64,000 bases of DNA from Methylocaldum szegediense (GTDB taxonomy: Bacteria > Pseudomonadota > Gammaproteobacteria > Methylococcales > Methylococcaceae), in contig NZ_OX458333.1 in NCBI RefSeq assembly GCF_949769195.1, forward strand, positions 4,064,001-4,128,000, written 5' to 3'. Positions 8,535 to 18,888 of the stretch are shown here, in pieces; positions within the stretch are counted from its first letter, which is position 1, and each line of letters begins with the position of its first letter. Under the pieces are notes generated by a model that saw only the letters and a program-made list of their open reading frames with translations, ran no database searches and was not told where the DNA came from. Position numbers and translations under genes: made by a program.

Positions 8535-9926
8535 TCACGCCGCCAACTCCTGTAACAATCCATTGAGCGCCATGCGGTCGAGTTTCTCTTTGTCGATCTT
8601 CAGATAAGCGACTCCATCTTCCGCCAGGACTACGGCTTCGGCAACCCCCGGTATTTGAAGCAGTCGCCGGGACAGGCTGGAAGCTTGGTCTTGAGTCAAT
8701 CCCCGTACGTTGACCATGAGACTACTCAATCCGCGCGGGGCCTTCATACCTAGCGCAACCATAAACCATAGCAAAGCGACGGCGGCGCAAAACAAGAAGA
8801 CGTACGGTATCCCATAATGGCCGTAGACCCAGCCGCCACCGGCTCCGCCCACAAAAGCGCCCAGAAACTGTGCCGTGGAATAAACGCCCATGGCCGTGCC
8901 TTTGAGATCGAGCGGAGCGACCTTCGAGATCAGCGACGGGAGCATGGCCTCGAGGAGGTTGAATCCGGTGAAGAACAGGTAAAGCAGCCCGAACACGCTC
9001 CAGAAATCGTGCTGAAGCCAGGCAAAGCCGACATTCGAAACGGCGACCAGCCCGATGAAAGAGACAAATACCACTTTCATCTTGTGTCGTTTCTCCGCAA
9101 GGACCACGAAGGGGACCATGCTGGCGAGGGCAAGCGCGAATACAGGCAGATAGATGTGCCAATGCTTAGCTGTTTGGAGCTGCAGCGTATCGCGTAAAAT
9201 CAAAGGGAGAACGACGAATGTCGCGGTCAGGACCAGATGTAGGCAGAAGATGCCTAGGTCCATGCGCAACAGCTCACGGTTTGCCAGAACCTCTTTCAAA
9301 GAGGCCGGTCGCACTTCCGTATCCCGGTGAAATCGGCTCACGGCGGGCGTCGGCACGACGGCGTACAGCACGACGATACTGAGCATGGCCAGGGCTGTGA
9401 TGATCCAGAAAAGACCGTGGAGTCCCAGCCAGCCAGACAAAACCGGACCGATTACCATGGATAGCGCGAAGGATATTCCGATGCTGACACCGATCAAGGC
9501 CATGGCCTTCGTGCGGTGTTCTTCACGGGTAAGATCGGCGACCAGAGCCATAACGACTCCGGCAACCGCCCCGGCGCCTTGAAGAGCCCGGCCGGCGATG
9601 ATGCCGTAGATTGAATCGGACAAGGCGGCCAGCGCACTGCCTGCCGCAAAGAGTAACAAGCCGAGCACGATCAGGCGTTTCCGCCCGTAGCGGTCCGACC
9701 AGAGGCCAAACGGAATTTGAAAGATCGCTTGGGTCAAACCGTAAGCGCTGATGGCGAATCCAACCAATTGTGGTGTAGCGTCCGGAAGCTCGCGGGCGAA
9801 TACCGAGAGCACCGGCAGGACCAGAAACATGCCCAGCATTCTCAGCATGTAAATGGCGGCCAGCGACAAGCTGGCGCGCGTCTCGGCGCGGGTCATCGGT
9901 GTGTCTATCTGCAAAGCTGGATTCAA
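8535..9926 (-). CDS. YajR-like MFS transporter with C-terminal cytoplasmic domain
   Basis: Major facilitator of 463 residues with twelve predicted transmembrane helices. The family signature between helices 2 and 3 is clear ('[14 protein letters not shown]', about residues 72-85). After the last helix there is an extra soluble domain of about 65 residues (from '[20 protein letters not shown]' onwards) with a ferredoxin-like pattern, ending in 'LQELAA'. This organisation matches YajR, an MFS drug/proton antiporter-type protein with a YAM domain. The substrate is unknown. It diverges from uvrA with a 71-bp gap, the usual neighbourhood for this family, and shares its strand with ssb. Confidence 0.88.
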   Translation of the reverse strand: MNPALQIDTPMTRAETRASLSLAAIYMLRMLGMFLVLPVLSVFARELPDATPQLVGFAISAYGLTQAIFQIPFGLWSDRYGRKRLIVLGLLLFAAGSALAALSDSIYGIIAGRALQGAGAVAGVVMALVADLTREEHRTKAMALIGVSIGISFALSMVIGPVLSGWLGLHGLFWIITALAMLSIVVLYAVVPTPAVSRFHRDTEVRPASLKEVLANRELLRMDLGIFCLHLVLTATFVVLPLILRDTLQLQTAKHWHIYLPVFALALASMVPFVVLAEKRHKMKVVFVSFIGLVAVSNVGFAWLQHDFWSVFGLLYLFFTGFNLLEAMLPSLISKVAPLDLKGTAMGVYSTAQFLGAFVGGAGGGWVYGHYGIPYVFLFCAAVALLWFMVALGMKAPRGLSSLMVNVRGLTQDQASSLSRRLLQIPGVAEAVVLAEDGVAYLKIDKEKLDRMALNGLLQELAA

Positions 9927-9997
9927 GCGATATGCTCCTTTGCGAGTCGCAGGAATCCACTTATAGTAACAGGTTCTATTTTGCGCTTGAATTTTGC

Positions 9998-12895
9998 ATG
10001 GATACGATTCAAATCCGTGGAGCCCGCACCCACAATCTTAAAAATATCGATCTGGACCTGCCCCGTGACAAGCTGATTGTCATCACGGGCTTATCCGGGT
10101 CCGGTAAATCGTCGCTAGCGTTCGATACCATTTACGCCGAAGGGCAGCGGCGGTATGTGGAGTCGCTTTCCGCGTACGCCAGGCAGTTCCTGTCGGTGAT
10201 GGAAAAACCCGATGCCGATCACATCGAGGGTTTGTCGCCGGCTATTTCGATCGAGCAGAAGTCGACATCGCACAATCCCCGTTCAACCGTCGGCACGATT
10301 ACCGAGATTTACGATTATCTGAGGCTGCTCTATGCACGCTGCGGCGTGCCGAGGTGTCCGGAGCACGGCATTTCGTTGGAGGCACAAACCATCAGCCAGA
10401 TGGTGGACCATGTTCTAGGCCAGCCAGAGGACAGCCGCTGGATGCTGCTCGCTCCGGTTGTCAGTGAGCGCAAGGGAGAACATGCTCAGGTGCTGGACGA
10501 CTTACGCGCTCAGGGTTTCATCCGTGCCCGCATTGACGGCGAGATCTACGAACTGGACGAGCCGCCGAAGCTTGATCTCCGCCGCAAGCACAGCATCGAG
10601 GTGGTGGTCGACCGATTCAAAGTGAGGCCGGATTTAGCTGTGCGCCTCGCGGAATCGTTCGAAACGGCGCTGCGGCTCGCCGACGGCATCGCTTTGGTCG
10701 TTTCCATGGATGATCCCAAAACCGAACTGGTTTACTCAGACAAATACGCCTGCCCGCATTGCGGCTATTCGCTGAGCGAGTTGGAGCCTCGGATCTTTTC
10801 CTTTAACAATCCCAAGGGCGCGTGCCCCAGTTGCGACGGACTGGGCGTCAAACAATTCTTCGATCCAGAGCTCGTGGTCCAGAATCCGCAGTTGAGTCTG
10901 GCGGGTGGCGCGGTGCGGGGCTGGGACCGTCGAAACGCCTATTACTACCATCTGGTTCAGTCGCTGGCCGCGCACTACGGTTTCGATCCGGAGCAACCGT
11001 TCGCTCAATTGCCGAAATCGGTTCAGGATATCGTTCTATACGGAAGCGGCACCGAGACGATCCCGTTCAAAGTGCCGACGGCACGCGGCGATACGCTGGT
11101 CCACAGGCACCCTTTCGAGGGGATCATTCCGAACATGGAGCGACGCTATCGCGAAACCGATTCGATGATGGTGCGCGAAGAGCTGTCCAAATATCTTTCC
11201 AGCAAGCCTTGTCCGGAATGTGAGGGGACCCGCCTAAACCGTTCGGCACGGCACGTGTTCGTGGCCGATTGCTCCTTGCCGGAGCTGACCGCCTTGCCGA
11301 TCAGACGCGTACTCGAATTTTTCGGCGGATTGACGCTTGCCGGGCGGCGCGGCGAAGTGGCGGCCAAGATCGTCAAGGAAATCACAGCCCGTCTCCAATT
11401 TCTGGTCAACGTCGGACTCGATTATCTGACTCTGGCCCGCAGTGCGGATACCTTATCGGGCGGCGAAGCTCAGCGGATTCGTTTGGCGAGTCAAGTCGGA
11501 GCCGGCTTGGTGGGCGTGATGTATGTTCTGGACGAGCCCTCGATCGGTCTGCATCAGCGCGACAACCAGCGCCTGCTCGACACTTTGCTGCGACTGCGCG
11601 ACTTGGGTAATACCGTCATCGTTGTGGAGCATGACGAAGACGCGATTCGGACTGCCGATCATGTCGTGGATATCGGGCCGGGGGCGGGGGTTCACGGCGG
11701 GCGAGTCGTAGCCGAGGGGCCGCCGGAAGCGATCATGGCCAATGAAGACTCTCTCACCGGCCAATATCTCTCCAACCGTCTCGAGATCGCCGTACCGGAG
11801 CGGCGGACTCCACCGGATCCGGAGCGTCTGCTGCGGATTCGGAATGCCCGCGGCAACAATCTGAAAGGTATCGACGTTTCGTTTCCAGTGGGGCTTTTTA
11901 CCTGCGTGACGGGCGTGTCGGGTTCCGGCAAGTCCACTTTAATTAACGATACATTGTTCCGCCTCGTGGCGCGCGAGCTGAACGGTGCCGCCACAATGCC
12001 CGCGCCATGCGACGGCGTCGAAGGATTGGAGCACTTCGACAAGGTGGTGGACATCGATCAGAGCCCAATCGGCCGTACACCGAGGTCCAATCCAGCGACT
12101 TATACAGGGCTGTTTACGCCGATTCGGGAACTCTTCGCGGCGACTCCGGAGGCGCGATCGCGCGGCTATTCGCCTGGGCGGTTCAGCTTCAACGTCAAAG
12201 GAGGGCGTTGCGAAGCTTGTGCCGGCGACGGTGTGATCAAGGTGGAGATGCATTTTCTGCCGGATATTTTCGTCCATTGCGATGTTTGCAAAGGCAAGCG
12301 CTATAACCGTGAGACTCTGGAAATCCGCTATAAGGGCAAGACTATACATGAAGTCCTGGAAATGACAGTGGAAGAAGCCCGTGAGTTCTTTTCCGCGATA
12401 CCGGCCGTGGCCCGCAAGCTCGATACCCTGATGGAAGTGGGATTAGGTTATATCTGCCTGGGACAGAATGCGGTGACGCTTTCCGGCGGCGAAGCTCAGC
12501 GGGTGAAACTGGCCAGGGAGTTGTCGAAACGGGACACTGGCAGAACGCTCTATATTTTGGATGAGCCGACGACCGGGCTGCATTTTCATGACATTCGGCA
12601 ACTTCTGGGCGTTTTGCACCAGCTGCGGGATCACGGCAACACGGTGATTGTCATTGAGCACAATTTGGATGTGATCAAGACCGCCGACTGGGTCATCGAT
12701 TTGGGACCGGAAGGCGGTGATGGCGGCGGTCTTGTCGTGGCGGAGGGGACCCCCGAGCAGGTTGCCGAAAACGAGGTGTCCTACACCGGAGTATTTCTTA
12801 AAAAGATCTTGTCGCGGCGGCCAGCCTCAGACCGAGGATCCAGCGATGCGGCCAACCGAGTCAGTCGGAAGACTGCTCGGTCGTCACCGTGGTGA
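9998..12895 (+). CDS. uvrA: Excinuclease ABC subunit A
   Basis: Damage-recognition ATPase of nucleotide excision repair, 965 residues, acting with UvrB and UvrC. Two ABC modules are complete. Walker A 'GLSGSGKSS' is at residues 31-39, and the first signature '[14 protein letters not shown]' near 485. The second Walker A 'GVSGSGKST' is near 639, and '[15 protein letters not shown]' near 828. Both zinc modules are present: 'CPHC...CPSC' at about 252-280 and 'CEAC...CDVC' at about 738-766. The ATG at 9998 starts exactly at the family N-terminus ('[17 protein letters not shown]'); an upstream frame extension was discarded. The C-terminus carries a Ser/Arg-rich tail of about 25 residues that is poorly conserved. 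I see no clear LexA box in the short divergent intergenic region. Confidence 0.98.
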   Translation: MDTIQIRGARTHNLKNIDLDLPRDKLIVITGLSGSGKSSLAFDTIYAEGQRRYVESLSAYARQFLSVMEKPDADHIEGLSPAISIEQKSTSHNPRSTVGTITEIYDYLRLLYARCGVPRCPEHGISLEAQTISQMVDHVLGQPEDSRWMLLAPVVSERKGEHAQVLDDLRAQGFIRARIDGEIYELDEPPKLDLRRKHSIEVVVDRFKVRPDLAVRLAESFETALRLADGIALVVSMDDPKTELVYSDKYACPHCGYSLSELEPRIFSFNNPKGACPSCDGLGVKQFFDPELVVQNPQLSLAGGAVRGWDRRNAYYYHLVQSLAAHYGFDPEQPFAQLPKSVQDIVLYGSGTETIPFKVPTARGDTLVHRHPFEGIIPNMERRYRETDSMMVREELSKYLSSKPCPECEGTRLNRSARHVFVADCSLPELTALPIRRVLEFFGGLTLAGRRGEVAAKIVKEITARLQFLVNVGLDYLTLARSADTLSGGEAQRIRLASQVGAGLVGVMYVLDEPSIGLHQRDNQRLLDTLLRLRDLGNTVIVVEHDEDAIRTADHVVDIGPGAGVHGGRVVAEGPPEAIMANEDSLTGQYLSNRLEIAVPERRTPPDPERLLRIRNARGNNLKGIDVSFPVGLFTCVTGVSGSGKSTLINDTLFRLVARELNGAATMPAPCDGVEGLEHFDKVVDIDQSPIGRTPRSNPATYTGLFTPIRELFAATPEARSRGYSPGRFSFNVKGGRCEACAGDGVIKVEMHFLPDIFVHCDVCKGKRYNRETLEIRYKGKTIHEVLEMTVEEAREFFSAIPAVARKLDTLMEVGLGYICLGQNAVTLSGGEAQRVKLARELSKRDTGRTLYILDEPTTGLHFHDIRQLLGVLHQLRDHGNTVIVIEHNLDVIKTADWVIDLGPEGGDGGGLVVAEGTPEQVAENEVSYTGVFLKKILSRRPASDRGSSDAANRVSRKTARSSPW

Positions 12896-13061
12896 TGATG
12901 TCCATCTCAGGATCGCTCGCGATAGAAGATAACGACGGCGATGAGGTCAGAGATGATGCTGTCGTAGGAGTCCTAGGATCGGAAGCGATCAGCCAAAATA
13001 TGATCGCGCCTAAGGCTAAAGCTGTTACGACAACCATATGCTTTTCGGTAATGGCGTTCAC
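12861..13061 (-). CDS. Small single-pass membrane protein antisense to the uvrA tail
   Basis: Candidate 66-residue protein. After a short polar start it has one hydrophobic helix ('[17 protein letters not shown]', about residues 10-26) and then a Thr/Ser/Pro-rich tail presumably outside the membrane. The start is GTG at 13061, preceded at suitable distance by AGGGAGA. Its last 35 bases overlap the 3' end of uvrA on the opposite strand. No family recognised. The helix, ribosome-binding site and length support a real gene, but an overlapping plus-strand frame exists and short Ser/Thr-rich frames arise by chance. Confidence 0.48.
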   Translation of the reverse strand: MNAITEKHMVVVTALALGAIIFWLIASDPRTPTTASSLTSSPSLSSIASDPEMDIITTVTTEQSSD

Positions 13062-13085
13062 TTATCTCTCCCTTTCTATGACTTA

Positions 13086-13131
13086 GAATCCGTGGCAAAG
13101 CTTACTGAGAATCCGTGGCAAAGCTTACTGA
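13086..13131 (+). repeat. Tandem duplication, 2 x 23 bp
   Basis: The 23-base unit gaatccgtggcaaagcttactga occurs twice without gap or mismatch (13086-13108 and 13109-13131). It lies upstream of both the small antisense membrane gene and the DUF2959 gene, in DNA that otherwise shows no coding signal. Probably a recent slippage or recombination duplication; it may alter spacing of upstream promoter elements. Confidence 0.95.
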
Positions 13132-13272
13132 GCTTGTGGGACGGTGTGGTGAGACGGAATTTGTGTAAGCTTTGCGGAGCGAAATGATAACGCCGACGCG
13201 ACAAGCTTACAAACGGTTTTACGCGGATAAAATAGCGGCTGTCTGCCTTTTCCAAATAATGACGTTTGCGCC

Positions 13273-13977
13273 ATGAGTAAGACCTCGAGTACGAATCCGA
13301 TCACCTTTGCGGCGGTATGTCGCCACCTCCTAAGTCCCTTGGCTCGGTATCTGATGTCCAAATTTCAAAAGATTTATTTCCGGGCCGTGGAATCGGCGGG
13401 ACATCACAAGCGGGACATTTTGGTCAGCCGCGTGGAAAGCGCGCGGGATAGTTTGGAAGAAGCCAAGGAGCAATTTCAGAGTGCGCTGGACAAGTTCAGT
13501 GCGCTCACGGCGTTTCATGGCGGCGAACTCGAGGACATGTATCGGCAAATCAAGGTTGAGTTCGACTACAGCAAAGCGAAGGCCTTGGCGGTCAAGGATC
13601 GGATTGCCGCAGTGCAGGATGTGGCCGAGGCTCTTTTCACGGAATGGGAAGGCGAACTCGAGTTATACAGCAACAGAAGCTTGAGAAGTGCCAGTCGGCA
13701 AAAGCTGAAGCTCACGCAGCAGCATTATGGACAACTGATTTCGGCGATGCGTCGAGCCGAGAGCAAAATCGAGCCGGTGCTGAGCGTATTTCAGGATCAG
13801 GTTTTGTTCCTGAAGCATAACCTCAACGCAAAAGCAATCGCTTCGCTCGAGCACGAATTGGCGGCAATGAGCGTCGGGGTCGCTGGTCTAATCACGGCTA
13901 TGGAGCGATCCATACATAGAGCCAACGATTTCGTGCATTCCCTGAACGGTCAAAAAGCGCTCCCGGCGGGGGGCTAG
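13273..13977 (+). CDS. DUF2959 family protein
   Basis: Predicted 234-residue, mostly helical coiled-coil protein. The core begins at 'YFRAVESAGHHKRDILVSRV' and continues with 'ARDSLEEAKEQFQSALDKF' and 'VKDRIAAVQDVAEALFTEW', which match the DUF2959 pattern. Members are usually small secreted or lipoprotein-like; here the N-terminal 25-30 residues are only weakly hydrophobic and have no clear lipobox. The start at 13273 gives the longest frame; an alternative ATG at 13354 ('MSKFQKIYFRAVESAG') would start right at the domain. Function is unknown. The gene appears monocistronic, with a GC-rich hairpin 60 bases downstream. Confidence 0.8.
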   Translation: MSKTSSTNPITFAAVCRHLLSPLARYLMSKFQKIYFRAVESAGHHKRDILVSRVESARDSLEEAKEQFQSALDKFSALTAFHGGELEDMYRQIKVEFDYSKAKALAVKDRIAAVQDVAEALFTEWEGELELYSNRSLRSASRQKLKLTQQHYGQLISAMRRAESKIEPVLSVFQDQVLFLKHNLNAKAIASLEHELAAMSVGVAGLITAMERSIHRANDFVHSLNGQKALPAGG

Positions 13978-14038
13978 CCGGACCCTTTTGCTTATACCGC
14001 GCCGGGTATGAACGCCTAAAAGCCTGTCCAAATGTTAA

Positions 14039-14070
14039 AAACCCCGAATGCGCTCCTTGCATCCGGGGTT
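14039..14070. terminator. Hairpin, probable intrinsic terminator
   Basis: Arms aaccccgaatgc and gcatccggggtt form a 12-bp stem with one mismatch and a 7-base loop. On the minus strand it is followed by five T residues; on the plus strand it ends in TT only. It lies downstream of the DUF2959 gene and is the likely end of that transcript, although the T-run favours the minus direction. Confidence 0.55.
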
Positions 14071-14191
14071 ATCGCCTGCTTGGTTGGCTATCAAGTGGCG
14101 TCCTTGCGGTCGACCTTAGAGATTCGGCAATCCTTACCTCCTTGTCGGCGACTGGATGAGTGTCGCAGAAAATCCGCTTAGAACTAAGTCA

Positions 14192-14246
14192 GAAAAAGCT
14201 GAAAATCGTGTAAGCTTTTTCCTACACACGGAACAACCTGTTGTTC
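14192..14246 (+). promoter_or_regulatory. Two inverted repeats upstream of hisB
   Basis: A perfect 9-bp inverted repeat (gaaaaagct at 14192-14200 with agctttttc at 14213-14221) is followed by a perfect 7-2-7 dyad, GAACAAC-CT-GTTGTTC, at 14231-14246. The second looks like an operator half-site pair and ends 80 bases before hisB. The first resembles a terminator or attenuator stem followed by pyrimidines. No His-rich leader peptide was found. Regulatory role is inference. Confidence 0.35.
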
Positions 14247-14326
14247 AGGGGAGATCGGGCTTAGCAAGGTAGACGGGTCGTTATATCATTTAGCGCGGAT
14301 TCACTCAGAAGCGTTCTCGATTGTTC

Positions 14327-14920
14327 ATGACTAGCCGTATTGCCGACGTAGATCGCAACACATTGGAAACCCAGGTCCGGGTTTGTCTTAATTTGGACGG
14401 AGTCGGCAGGGGAGTTTTCGAGACCGGCGTTCCATTCCTCGATCATATGCTGGATCAAGTGGCGCGACATGGCTTGATCGACCTTGAGGTACGCGCAAAA
14501 GGCGATCTGCATATCGATGCGCACCACACGGTGGAAGATATCGGGATCACGCTAGGGCAGGCCGTGGAAAAAGCCTTGGGCGACAAAAAGGGCATACGGC
14601 GTTACGGCCACGTCTATATCCCTTTGGATGAAGCATTGTCACGCGTCGTGATTGATTTTTCCGGGCGGCCAGGTTTATCTTACAACGTGAGTTTTCCGCG
14701 TGACCGGATAGGCGAATTCGATGTCGATTTATTTCTTGAATTTTTCCGAGGATTCGTCAATCACGCCAAAGTGACTTTACATATCGACAATCTTAAGGGA
14801 CAGAATGCCCACCATATTGCCGAAACCGTTTTCAAGGCTTTCGGCCGTGCTATGAGAATGGCCATCGAACCGGATTCCAGGATGCAGGATCTTGTCCCGT
14901 CCACTAAAGGGATGATTTAA
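14327..14920 (+). CDS. hisB: Imidazoleglycerol-phosphate dehydratase
   Basis: Sixth step of histidine synthesis: dehydrates imidazole glycerol phosphate to imidazole acetol phosphate in the cytoplasm, using a di-manganese centre. At 197 residues this is the monofunctional form, without the phosphatase domain fused in enterics. The conserved metal-binding His/Glu motifs are present twice, as in the family: '[13 protein letters not shown]' and '[16 protein letters not shown]' in the first half, and '[15 protein letters not shown]' in the second. The ATG at 14327 was preferred over the TTG two codons upstream. It heads the cluster hisB-hisH-hisA-hisF-hisI-hisE; hisG, hisD and hisC are not in the window. 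Confidence 0.97.
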   Translation: MTSRIADVDRNTLETQVRVCLNLDGVGRGVFETGVPFLDHMLDQVARHGLIDLEVRAKGDLHIDAHHTVEDIGITLGQAVEKALGDKKGIRRYGHVYIPLDEALSRVVIDFSGRPGLSYNVSFPRDRIGEFDVDLFLEFFRGFVNHAKVTLHIDNLKGQNAHHIAETVFKAFGRAMRMAIEPDSRMQDLVPSTKGMI

Positions 14921-14959
14921 AAAGATTTATACGGAACGTTTACTCGGCCGCGTTTACTC

Positions 14960-15604
14960 ATGTCGTCCGTTGCAGTCATCGATTATGGAATGGGAAATCT
15001 ACATTCCATTGCCAAGGCCCTTCAGCACGCCCATTCTGAAACATCCGTCATCGTTACGGATAATCCCGAAACCATTCTGGGCGCCGACCGGGTAGTATTT
15101 CCAGGTGTCGGGGCAATTCGGGATTGCATGAATGCGCTGGCCGACCGGAACCTCATCAGGACTATCGAGAGTGTGGCTGCTTCGAAGCCGCTTCTGGGCA
15201 TTTGTCTAGGAATGCAGGCTTTGCTAAACGAGAGCGAGGAAAACGGAGGGACGGCTTGCTTGGGGTTGATTCCTGGCCGGGTCCTACGTTTTGCCGACGA
15301 CATAACCGACGCTGCGGGCCAGCCTCTGAAAATTCCGCACATGGGATGGAACCGTGTCAAGCCAGAAGTCAGCCATCTGTTATGGCGCGGCATCCCTCCC
15401 GGCAGTTGGTTTTATTTCGTCCACAGTTATTTCGCGAGGCCGGACGATTCCCGGAACGTTGCGGCGACCACCGATTATCCGGAACCCTTCGCCTCGTCAC
15501 TGGTGCGAGAAAACATCTTTGCCGTTCAATTTCATCCTGAAAAGAGCCAAGAAGCCGGATTGCGCTTGCTGGCCAATTTTCTAAACTGGGACCCGGGGCG
15601 ATAA
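14960..15604 (+). CDS. hisH: Imidazole glycerol phosphate synthase, glutaminase subunit
   Basis: Class I glutamine amidotransferase of 214 residues that supplies ammonia to HisF. The nucleophilic Cys is in '[11 protein letters not shown]' (about residue 81), and the His-x-Glu pair of the triad is in '[11 protein letters not shown]' (about residues 191-193). The start '[21 protein letters not shown]' is the normal family N-terminus. It lies 39 bases after hisB and 41 bases before hisA, and is separated from its partner gene hisF by hisA, the common proteobacterial order. Confidence 0.97.
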   Translation: MSSVAVIDYGMGNLHSIAKALQHAHSETSVIVTDNPETILGADRVVFPGVGAIRDCMNALADRNLIRTIESVAASKPLLGICLGMQALLNESEENGGTACLGLIPGRVLRFADDITDAAGQPLKIPHMGWNRVKPEVSHLLWRGIPPGSWFYFVHSYFARPDDSRNVAATTDYPEPFASSLVRENIFAVQFHPEKSQEAGLRLLANFLNWDPGR

Positions 15605-15645
15605 GGCACCGTTCATTCACTCTTTCCGTAGTTGAGGACGTTCCT

Positions 15646-16377
15646 ATGTTGTTGATACCTGCTATCGATCTGAAAGATGGCAAGTGTGTCCGTTTGCGGC
15701 AAGGCCGCATGGAAGACGATACGGTTTTTTCCGATGACCCGGTGACAATGGCGGGAAAATGGGTATCCGAGGGCGCGAAACGCCTGCATCTGGTCGATTT
15801 GGATGGTGCCTTTGCCGGTATCCCTCGCAACGCAGAAGTTATCCATGCCATCCGCGAGGCTTATCCGGATGTACAAATCCAGGTAGGAGGCGGCATTCGG
15901 GACGAAGAAACGATCCAGGGATACCTGAACGCCGGTGTCGACTACGTGATCATCGGTACCAAGGCGGTCAGCGCGCCGCATTTTGTGCGTGAAGTCGCAG
16001 CGGAGTTTCCCAACCACATTATCGTTGGTTTGGATGCAAAGGATGGCAAGGTGGCTATAGACGGCTGGTCGAAGCTGTCACATCACGACGTGATCGATAT
16101 GGCACAAAAATTCGAAGACGACGGTGTGGAGGCGATTATTTATACCGATATCAGCCGGGATGGCATGATGGAAGGTCTCAACGTCGACGCGACAGCAAGG
16201 CTGGCGCGCTCCATACGTATTCCAGTGATCGCTTCGGGCGGAATCCGGAGCATCGAGGATATTCACGCGTTAGGCCGGGTGGTCGGCGAGGGTGTCATGG
16301 GTGCCATTACCGGCCGGGCGATCTATGAAGGCACGCTTGACTTCGCGGAAGCGCTAAAAGTCGCGGAAGAGTACTGA
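15646..16377 (+). CDS. hisA: ProFAR isomerase
   Basis: Phosphoribosylformimino-5-aminoimidazole carboxamide ribotide isomerase, 243 residues. This TIM barrel opens the ribose ring of ProFAR by an Amadori rearrangement. The first catalytic Asp is in '[15 protein letters not shown]' (residue 8) and the second lies in '[14 protein letters not shown]'. Phosphate-binding Gly-rich loops are seen at '[11 protein letters not shown]' and '[11 protein letters not shown]'. Normal length, no anomalies. It is followed by hisF after only 5 bases, so the two are probably translationally coupled. Confidence 0.97.
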   Translation: MLLIPAIDLKDGKCVRLRQGRMEDDTVFSDDPVTMAGKWVSEGAKRLHLVDLDGAFAGIPRNAEVIHAIREAYPDVQIQVGGGIRDEETIQGYLNAGVDYVIIGTKAVSAPHFVREVAAEFPNHIIVGLDAKDGKVAIDGWSKLSHHDVIDMAQKFEDDGVEAIIYTDISRDGMMEGLNVDATARLARSIRIPVIASGGIRSIEDIHALGRVVGEGVMGAITGRAIYEGTLDFAEALKVAEEY

Positions 16378-16382
16378 TCGCC

Positions 16383-17147
16383 ATGCTGGCCAAGCGTATT
16401 ATCCCGTGCCTAGATGTCGATAACGGGCGCGTGGTTAAGGGTGTTCGCTTTGTCGACATCAAAGATGCCGGCGATCCTGTCGAGATCGCTCGGCGTTATG
16501 ACCAGGAGGGCGCGGACGAATTGACGTTTCTCGACATCACGGCGAGCGCGGACGATCGCGAAACGATGGTACATGTCGTCGAGCAGGTCGCGGGTGAGGT
16601 GTTCATTCCGCTTACGGTGGGAGGTGGTATCCGAACTCTCGACGATATTCGCCGCATGCTGAATGCGGGTGCCGACAAGGTCAGCATCAACACTGCCGCG
16701 GTTGCCCGGCCGGAGTTCGTACGCGAGGCGGCGGAACGTTTCGGCTCCCAGTGTATCGTTGTCGCTTTGGATGCCAAACAGGTGTCGGAAAATCCTAAAC
16801 GATGGGAGATTTTCACCCATGGCGGACGCAAGCCGACCGGTTTAGATGCCATCGAATGGGCGCGCCGTATGGTAACTTTTGGAGCGGGTGAAATTCTCTT
16901 GACCAGTATGGACCGGGACGGCACCAAACAAGGCTTCGATCTGGAATTGACTCGGGCCATCAGTGAAGCGGTGACGGTACCCGTGATTGCTTCCGGCGGC
17001 GTAGGCAATCTGCAGCATCTGGCCGACGGGATTTTGCTGGGCAAAGCCGATGCGGTATTGGCGGCCAGTATATTTCACTTCGCCGAATACACCATTCGCC
17101 AAGCCAAGGAGCACTTGGCCGCTCAAGGCATCGAGGTGCGGCTGTGA
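16383..17147 (+). CDS. hisF: Imidazole glycerol phosphate synthase, cyclase subunit
   Basis: 254-residue TIM barrel that uses HisH-derived ammonia to convert PRFAR to imidazole glycerol phosphate and AICAR. The N-terminus '[20 protein letters not shown]' carries catalytic Asp11, and the second Asp is in '[16 protein letters not shown]'. The Gly-rich phosphate loops '[11 protein letters not shown]' and '[11 protein letters not shown]' are intact. Its TGA overlaps the hisI start by one base (TGATG). Confidence 0.97.
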   Translation: MLAKRIIPCLDVDNGRVVKGVRFVDIKDAGDPVEIARRYDQEGADELTFLDITASADDRETMVHVVEQVAGEVFIPLTVGGGIRTLDDIRRMLNAGADKVSINTAAVARPEFVREAAERFGSQCIVVALDAKQVSENPKRWEIFTHGGRKPTGLDAIEWARRMVTFGAGEILLTSMDRDGTKQGFDLELTRAISEAVTVPVIASGGVGNLQHLADGILLGKADAVLAASIFHFAEYTIRQAKEHLAAQGIEVRL

Positions 17148-17536
17148 TGACGCCGGCGTGGCTCGACGAAATCCGTTGGACCTCCGACGGGCTTGTTCCG
17201 GTCATTACCCAGGAAGCTTCCACCGGGCAGGTCCTCATGTTCGCCTGGATGAATCGCGAGGCGCTGCGGCTTACTGCCGAGGAAGGTTATGCGGTCTACT
17301 GGTCGCGTTCGCGGAACCGGCTTTGGCGAAAGGGCGAGGAATCCGGGAATCGGCAAAAGGTACTGGAAATTCGCCTGGATTGCGACGAGGATGTGATTTT
17401 ACTCAGAGTGGAGCAGGCCGGCGGTATCGCCTGTCACACTGGTCGCCATCATTGTTTTTTCCGGCTATTACGGAACGAATCCTGGGAAACGGTGGAACCC
17501 GTCCTGAAATCTCCGGAGCTTATGTACAAACATTGA
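17147..17536 (+). CDS. hisI: Phosphoribosyl-AMP cyclohydrolase
   Basis: 129-residue zinc enzyme for the third step of histidine synthesis, opening the purine ring of PR-AMP. Zinc and magnesium ligands are visible in '[17 protein letters not shown]' and the Cys/His cluster '[13 protein letters not shown]'. It is the monofunctional form; hisE is a separate gene directly downstream. The ATG at 17147 overlaps the hisF stop (TGATG), and an in-frame GTG three bases earlier is an alternative start. The stop is followed after one base by the hisE start. Confidence 0.97.
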   Translation: MTPAWLDEIRWTSDGLVPVITQEASTGQVLMFAWMNREALRLTAEEGYAVYWSRSRNRLWRKGEESGNRQKVLEIRLDCDEDVILLRVEQAGGIACHTGRHHCFFRLLRNESWETVEPVLKSPELMYKH

Positions 17537-17537
17537 T

Positions 17538-17867
17538 ATGGACGTGTTGAAAGAGCTTTCCAGAGTGCTGGAAGAGCGAAAATCCCAGGATCCGCAAAAA
17601 TCCTATGTCGCAAGCCTATACACGAAAGGGCTGGACGCCATCTTGAAGAAGATTGGCGAAGAGGCTACTGAGACCGTGATGGCCGCCAAGGACGGAAATC
17701 CGGACAAAATCGTTTATGAAATCGCCGACCTGTGGTTTCACTGCCTGGTGTTGCTCGCTCATCAGGGGTTGTGTGCAGATCAGGTTATGGCCGAATTGCA
17801 GAGGCGGTTCGGTCTTTCGGGATTGGAAGAAAAAGCGAGTCGCGGCAGCAAGACGGGACAAGGATAG
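17538..17867 (+). CDS. hisE: Phosphoribosyl-ATP pyrophosphatase
   Basis: 109-residue all-helical pyrophosphohydrolase that converts PR-ATP to PR-AMP, the second step of the pathway. The characteristic MazG-like motif is present: '[16 protein letters not shown]' followed by '[18 protein letters not shown]'. It follows hisI by a single base and closes the his cluster. The stop is 66 bases from the convergent GIDE-domain gene, and I see no strong terminator hairpin in that gap. Confidence 0.95.
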   Translation: MDVLKELSRVLEERKSQDPQKSYVASLYTKGLDAILKKIGEEATETVMAAKDGNPDKIVYEIADLWFHCLVLLAHQGLCADQVMAELQRRFGLSGLEEKASRGSKTGQG

Positions 17868-17933
17868 AGAATTTTCCGGTTCAGCAGTACAAGGTTGGGG
17901 TCGGCAAGCCCGTACCGACACGCCGCAAACCGT

Positions 17934-18878
17934 TCAAAGGATCGAGCCGAACCGCAGCTGCAACGCCCAAGCCGCCAAACTGCCCGCGCTCAGGAAGCCC
18001 AGCGCCGCAAGCCAGGCGTTGCGCCGATAGCGTCCAGTCAGCACAGCCTGTGGAACGACCGATAAGATGTAAGGCCGGCCATAATCCGGTTTTTTCATCA
18101 GATGAAACTCGGTTTGACTCGCTCTTTCGCGCCAAGAGGCCAAGACTTCGCGTTCGGCTTGTTGTCGCACGGTTTCCCACTCTTCAGCATTGATCTCGCC
18201 GTCGCCATCCGCGTCGAAGCGCCGGATGAGCTCCGCACGATTTCGCTTCCATCGGTTCAACAGATCGCCCACCTCGGTGTGTAGGTTGACGCGTTCGGGG
18301 CCGCCGAGCGACACGAACTGGCCTATCGCGTAAAGCGGATCGTTCGGCTGAATCCGGTATTCCGTATAGCGATACGGCCCGGATGAAAAAAAACAATCCC
18401 AAAAACGGGTCTTGGGCGGAGCGTATCCCGGCCGCGCTAAGCGGCCGTGCCATCGGAGCCGAACGGACGGTATGACCTCAGCGCCCTCCGGATCGACGAT
18501 GCACCGTCCGGTGTCGTCCTCCAAGTGGAAGATCGCTTCGCTTACCCCGCTCTCAATCGTTTGCCACCGGGTTGTCCTACGGCCGTATTCGTGATTCGTT
18601 TCTCGTTTTTCGACTTTATAGCTGTACCAAACGCAACTCGCGCCGCTCAGGGGTGCGTGGATCGGCTCACCATCCATCAGCTTGGCGCGTCCTTCCAGTT
18701 CGACATAGCCCTGGGCAGCCGAGCGAATCTTGGCCGGTGGTGTGTCGGCGATCAGCCGCGCACGATGGAGCCAACGGAACGCGAGGAAGAAGGCGGACGC
18801 TGCGGCCAGAACGATTAGTCCTATCGCCAGCCAGAAGTGTTGGGGAGGCAAATGAAGAACGAGATCGCGAAGCTGCAC
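17934..18878 (-). CDS. GIDE-domain membrane protein with an EF-hand-like loop
   Basis: 314-residue protein with a hydrophobic helix near each end (about residues 15-35 and 288-308) and a long cytoplasmic or periplasmic part between. The central region ('GYVELEGRAKLMDGEPIHAP', 'LSGASCVWYSYKVEKR') matches the GIDE domain of eukaryotic MUL1/MAPL-like ubiquitin ligases, which bacteria carry without the RING finger. An additional segment, 'DADGDGEINAEEW' at about residues 221-233, has the Asp/Asn/Glu spacing of a calcium-binding EF-hand. It directly follows a lemA gene 10 bases upstream, the usual partner of this family. Function is unknown; the EF-hand is inferred from the motif alone. Confidence 0.82.
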   Translation of the reverse strand: MQLRDLVLHLPPQHFWLAIGLIVLAAASAFFLAFRWLHRARLIADTPPAKIRSAAQGYVELEGRAKLMDGEPIHAPLSGASCVWYSYKVEKRETNHEYGRRTTRWQTIESGVSEAIFHLEDDTGRCIVDPEGAEVIPSVRLRWHGRLARPGYAPPKTRFWDCFFSSGPYRYTEYRIQPNDPLYAIGQFVSLGGPERVNLHTEVGDLLNRWKRNRAELIRRFDADGDGEINAEEWETVRQQAEREVLASWRERASQTEFHLMKKPDYGRPYILSVVPQAVLTGRYRRNAWLAALGFLSAGSLAAWALQLRFGSIL

Positions 18879-18888
18879 GACTCAGAGC

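Noticed and set aside
9927-9997. LexA (SOS) box between yajR-like gene and uvrA
   Set aside because: No CTGT-N8-ACAG match in the 71-bp gap.
13086-13131. CRISPR-like repeat
   Set aside because: Only two units of 23 bp, directly adjacent without spacer; a simple tandem duplication.
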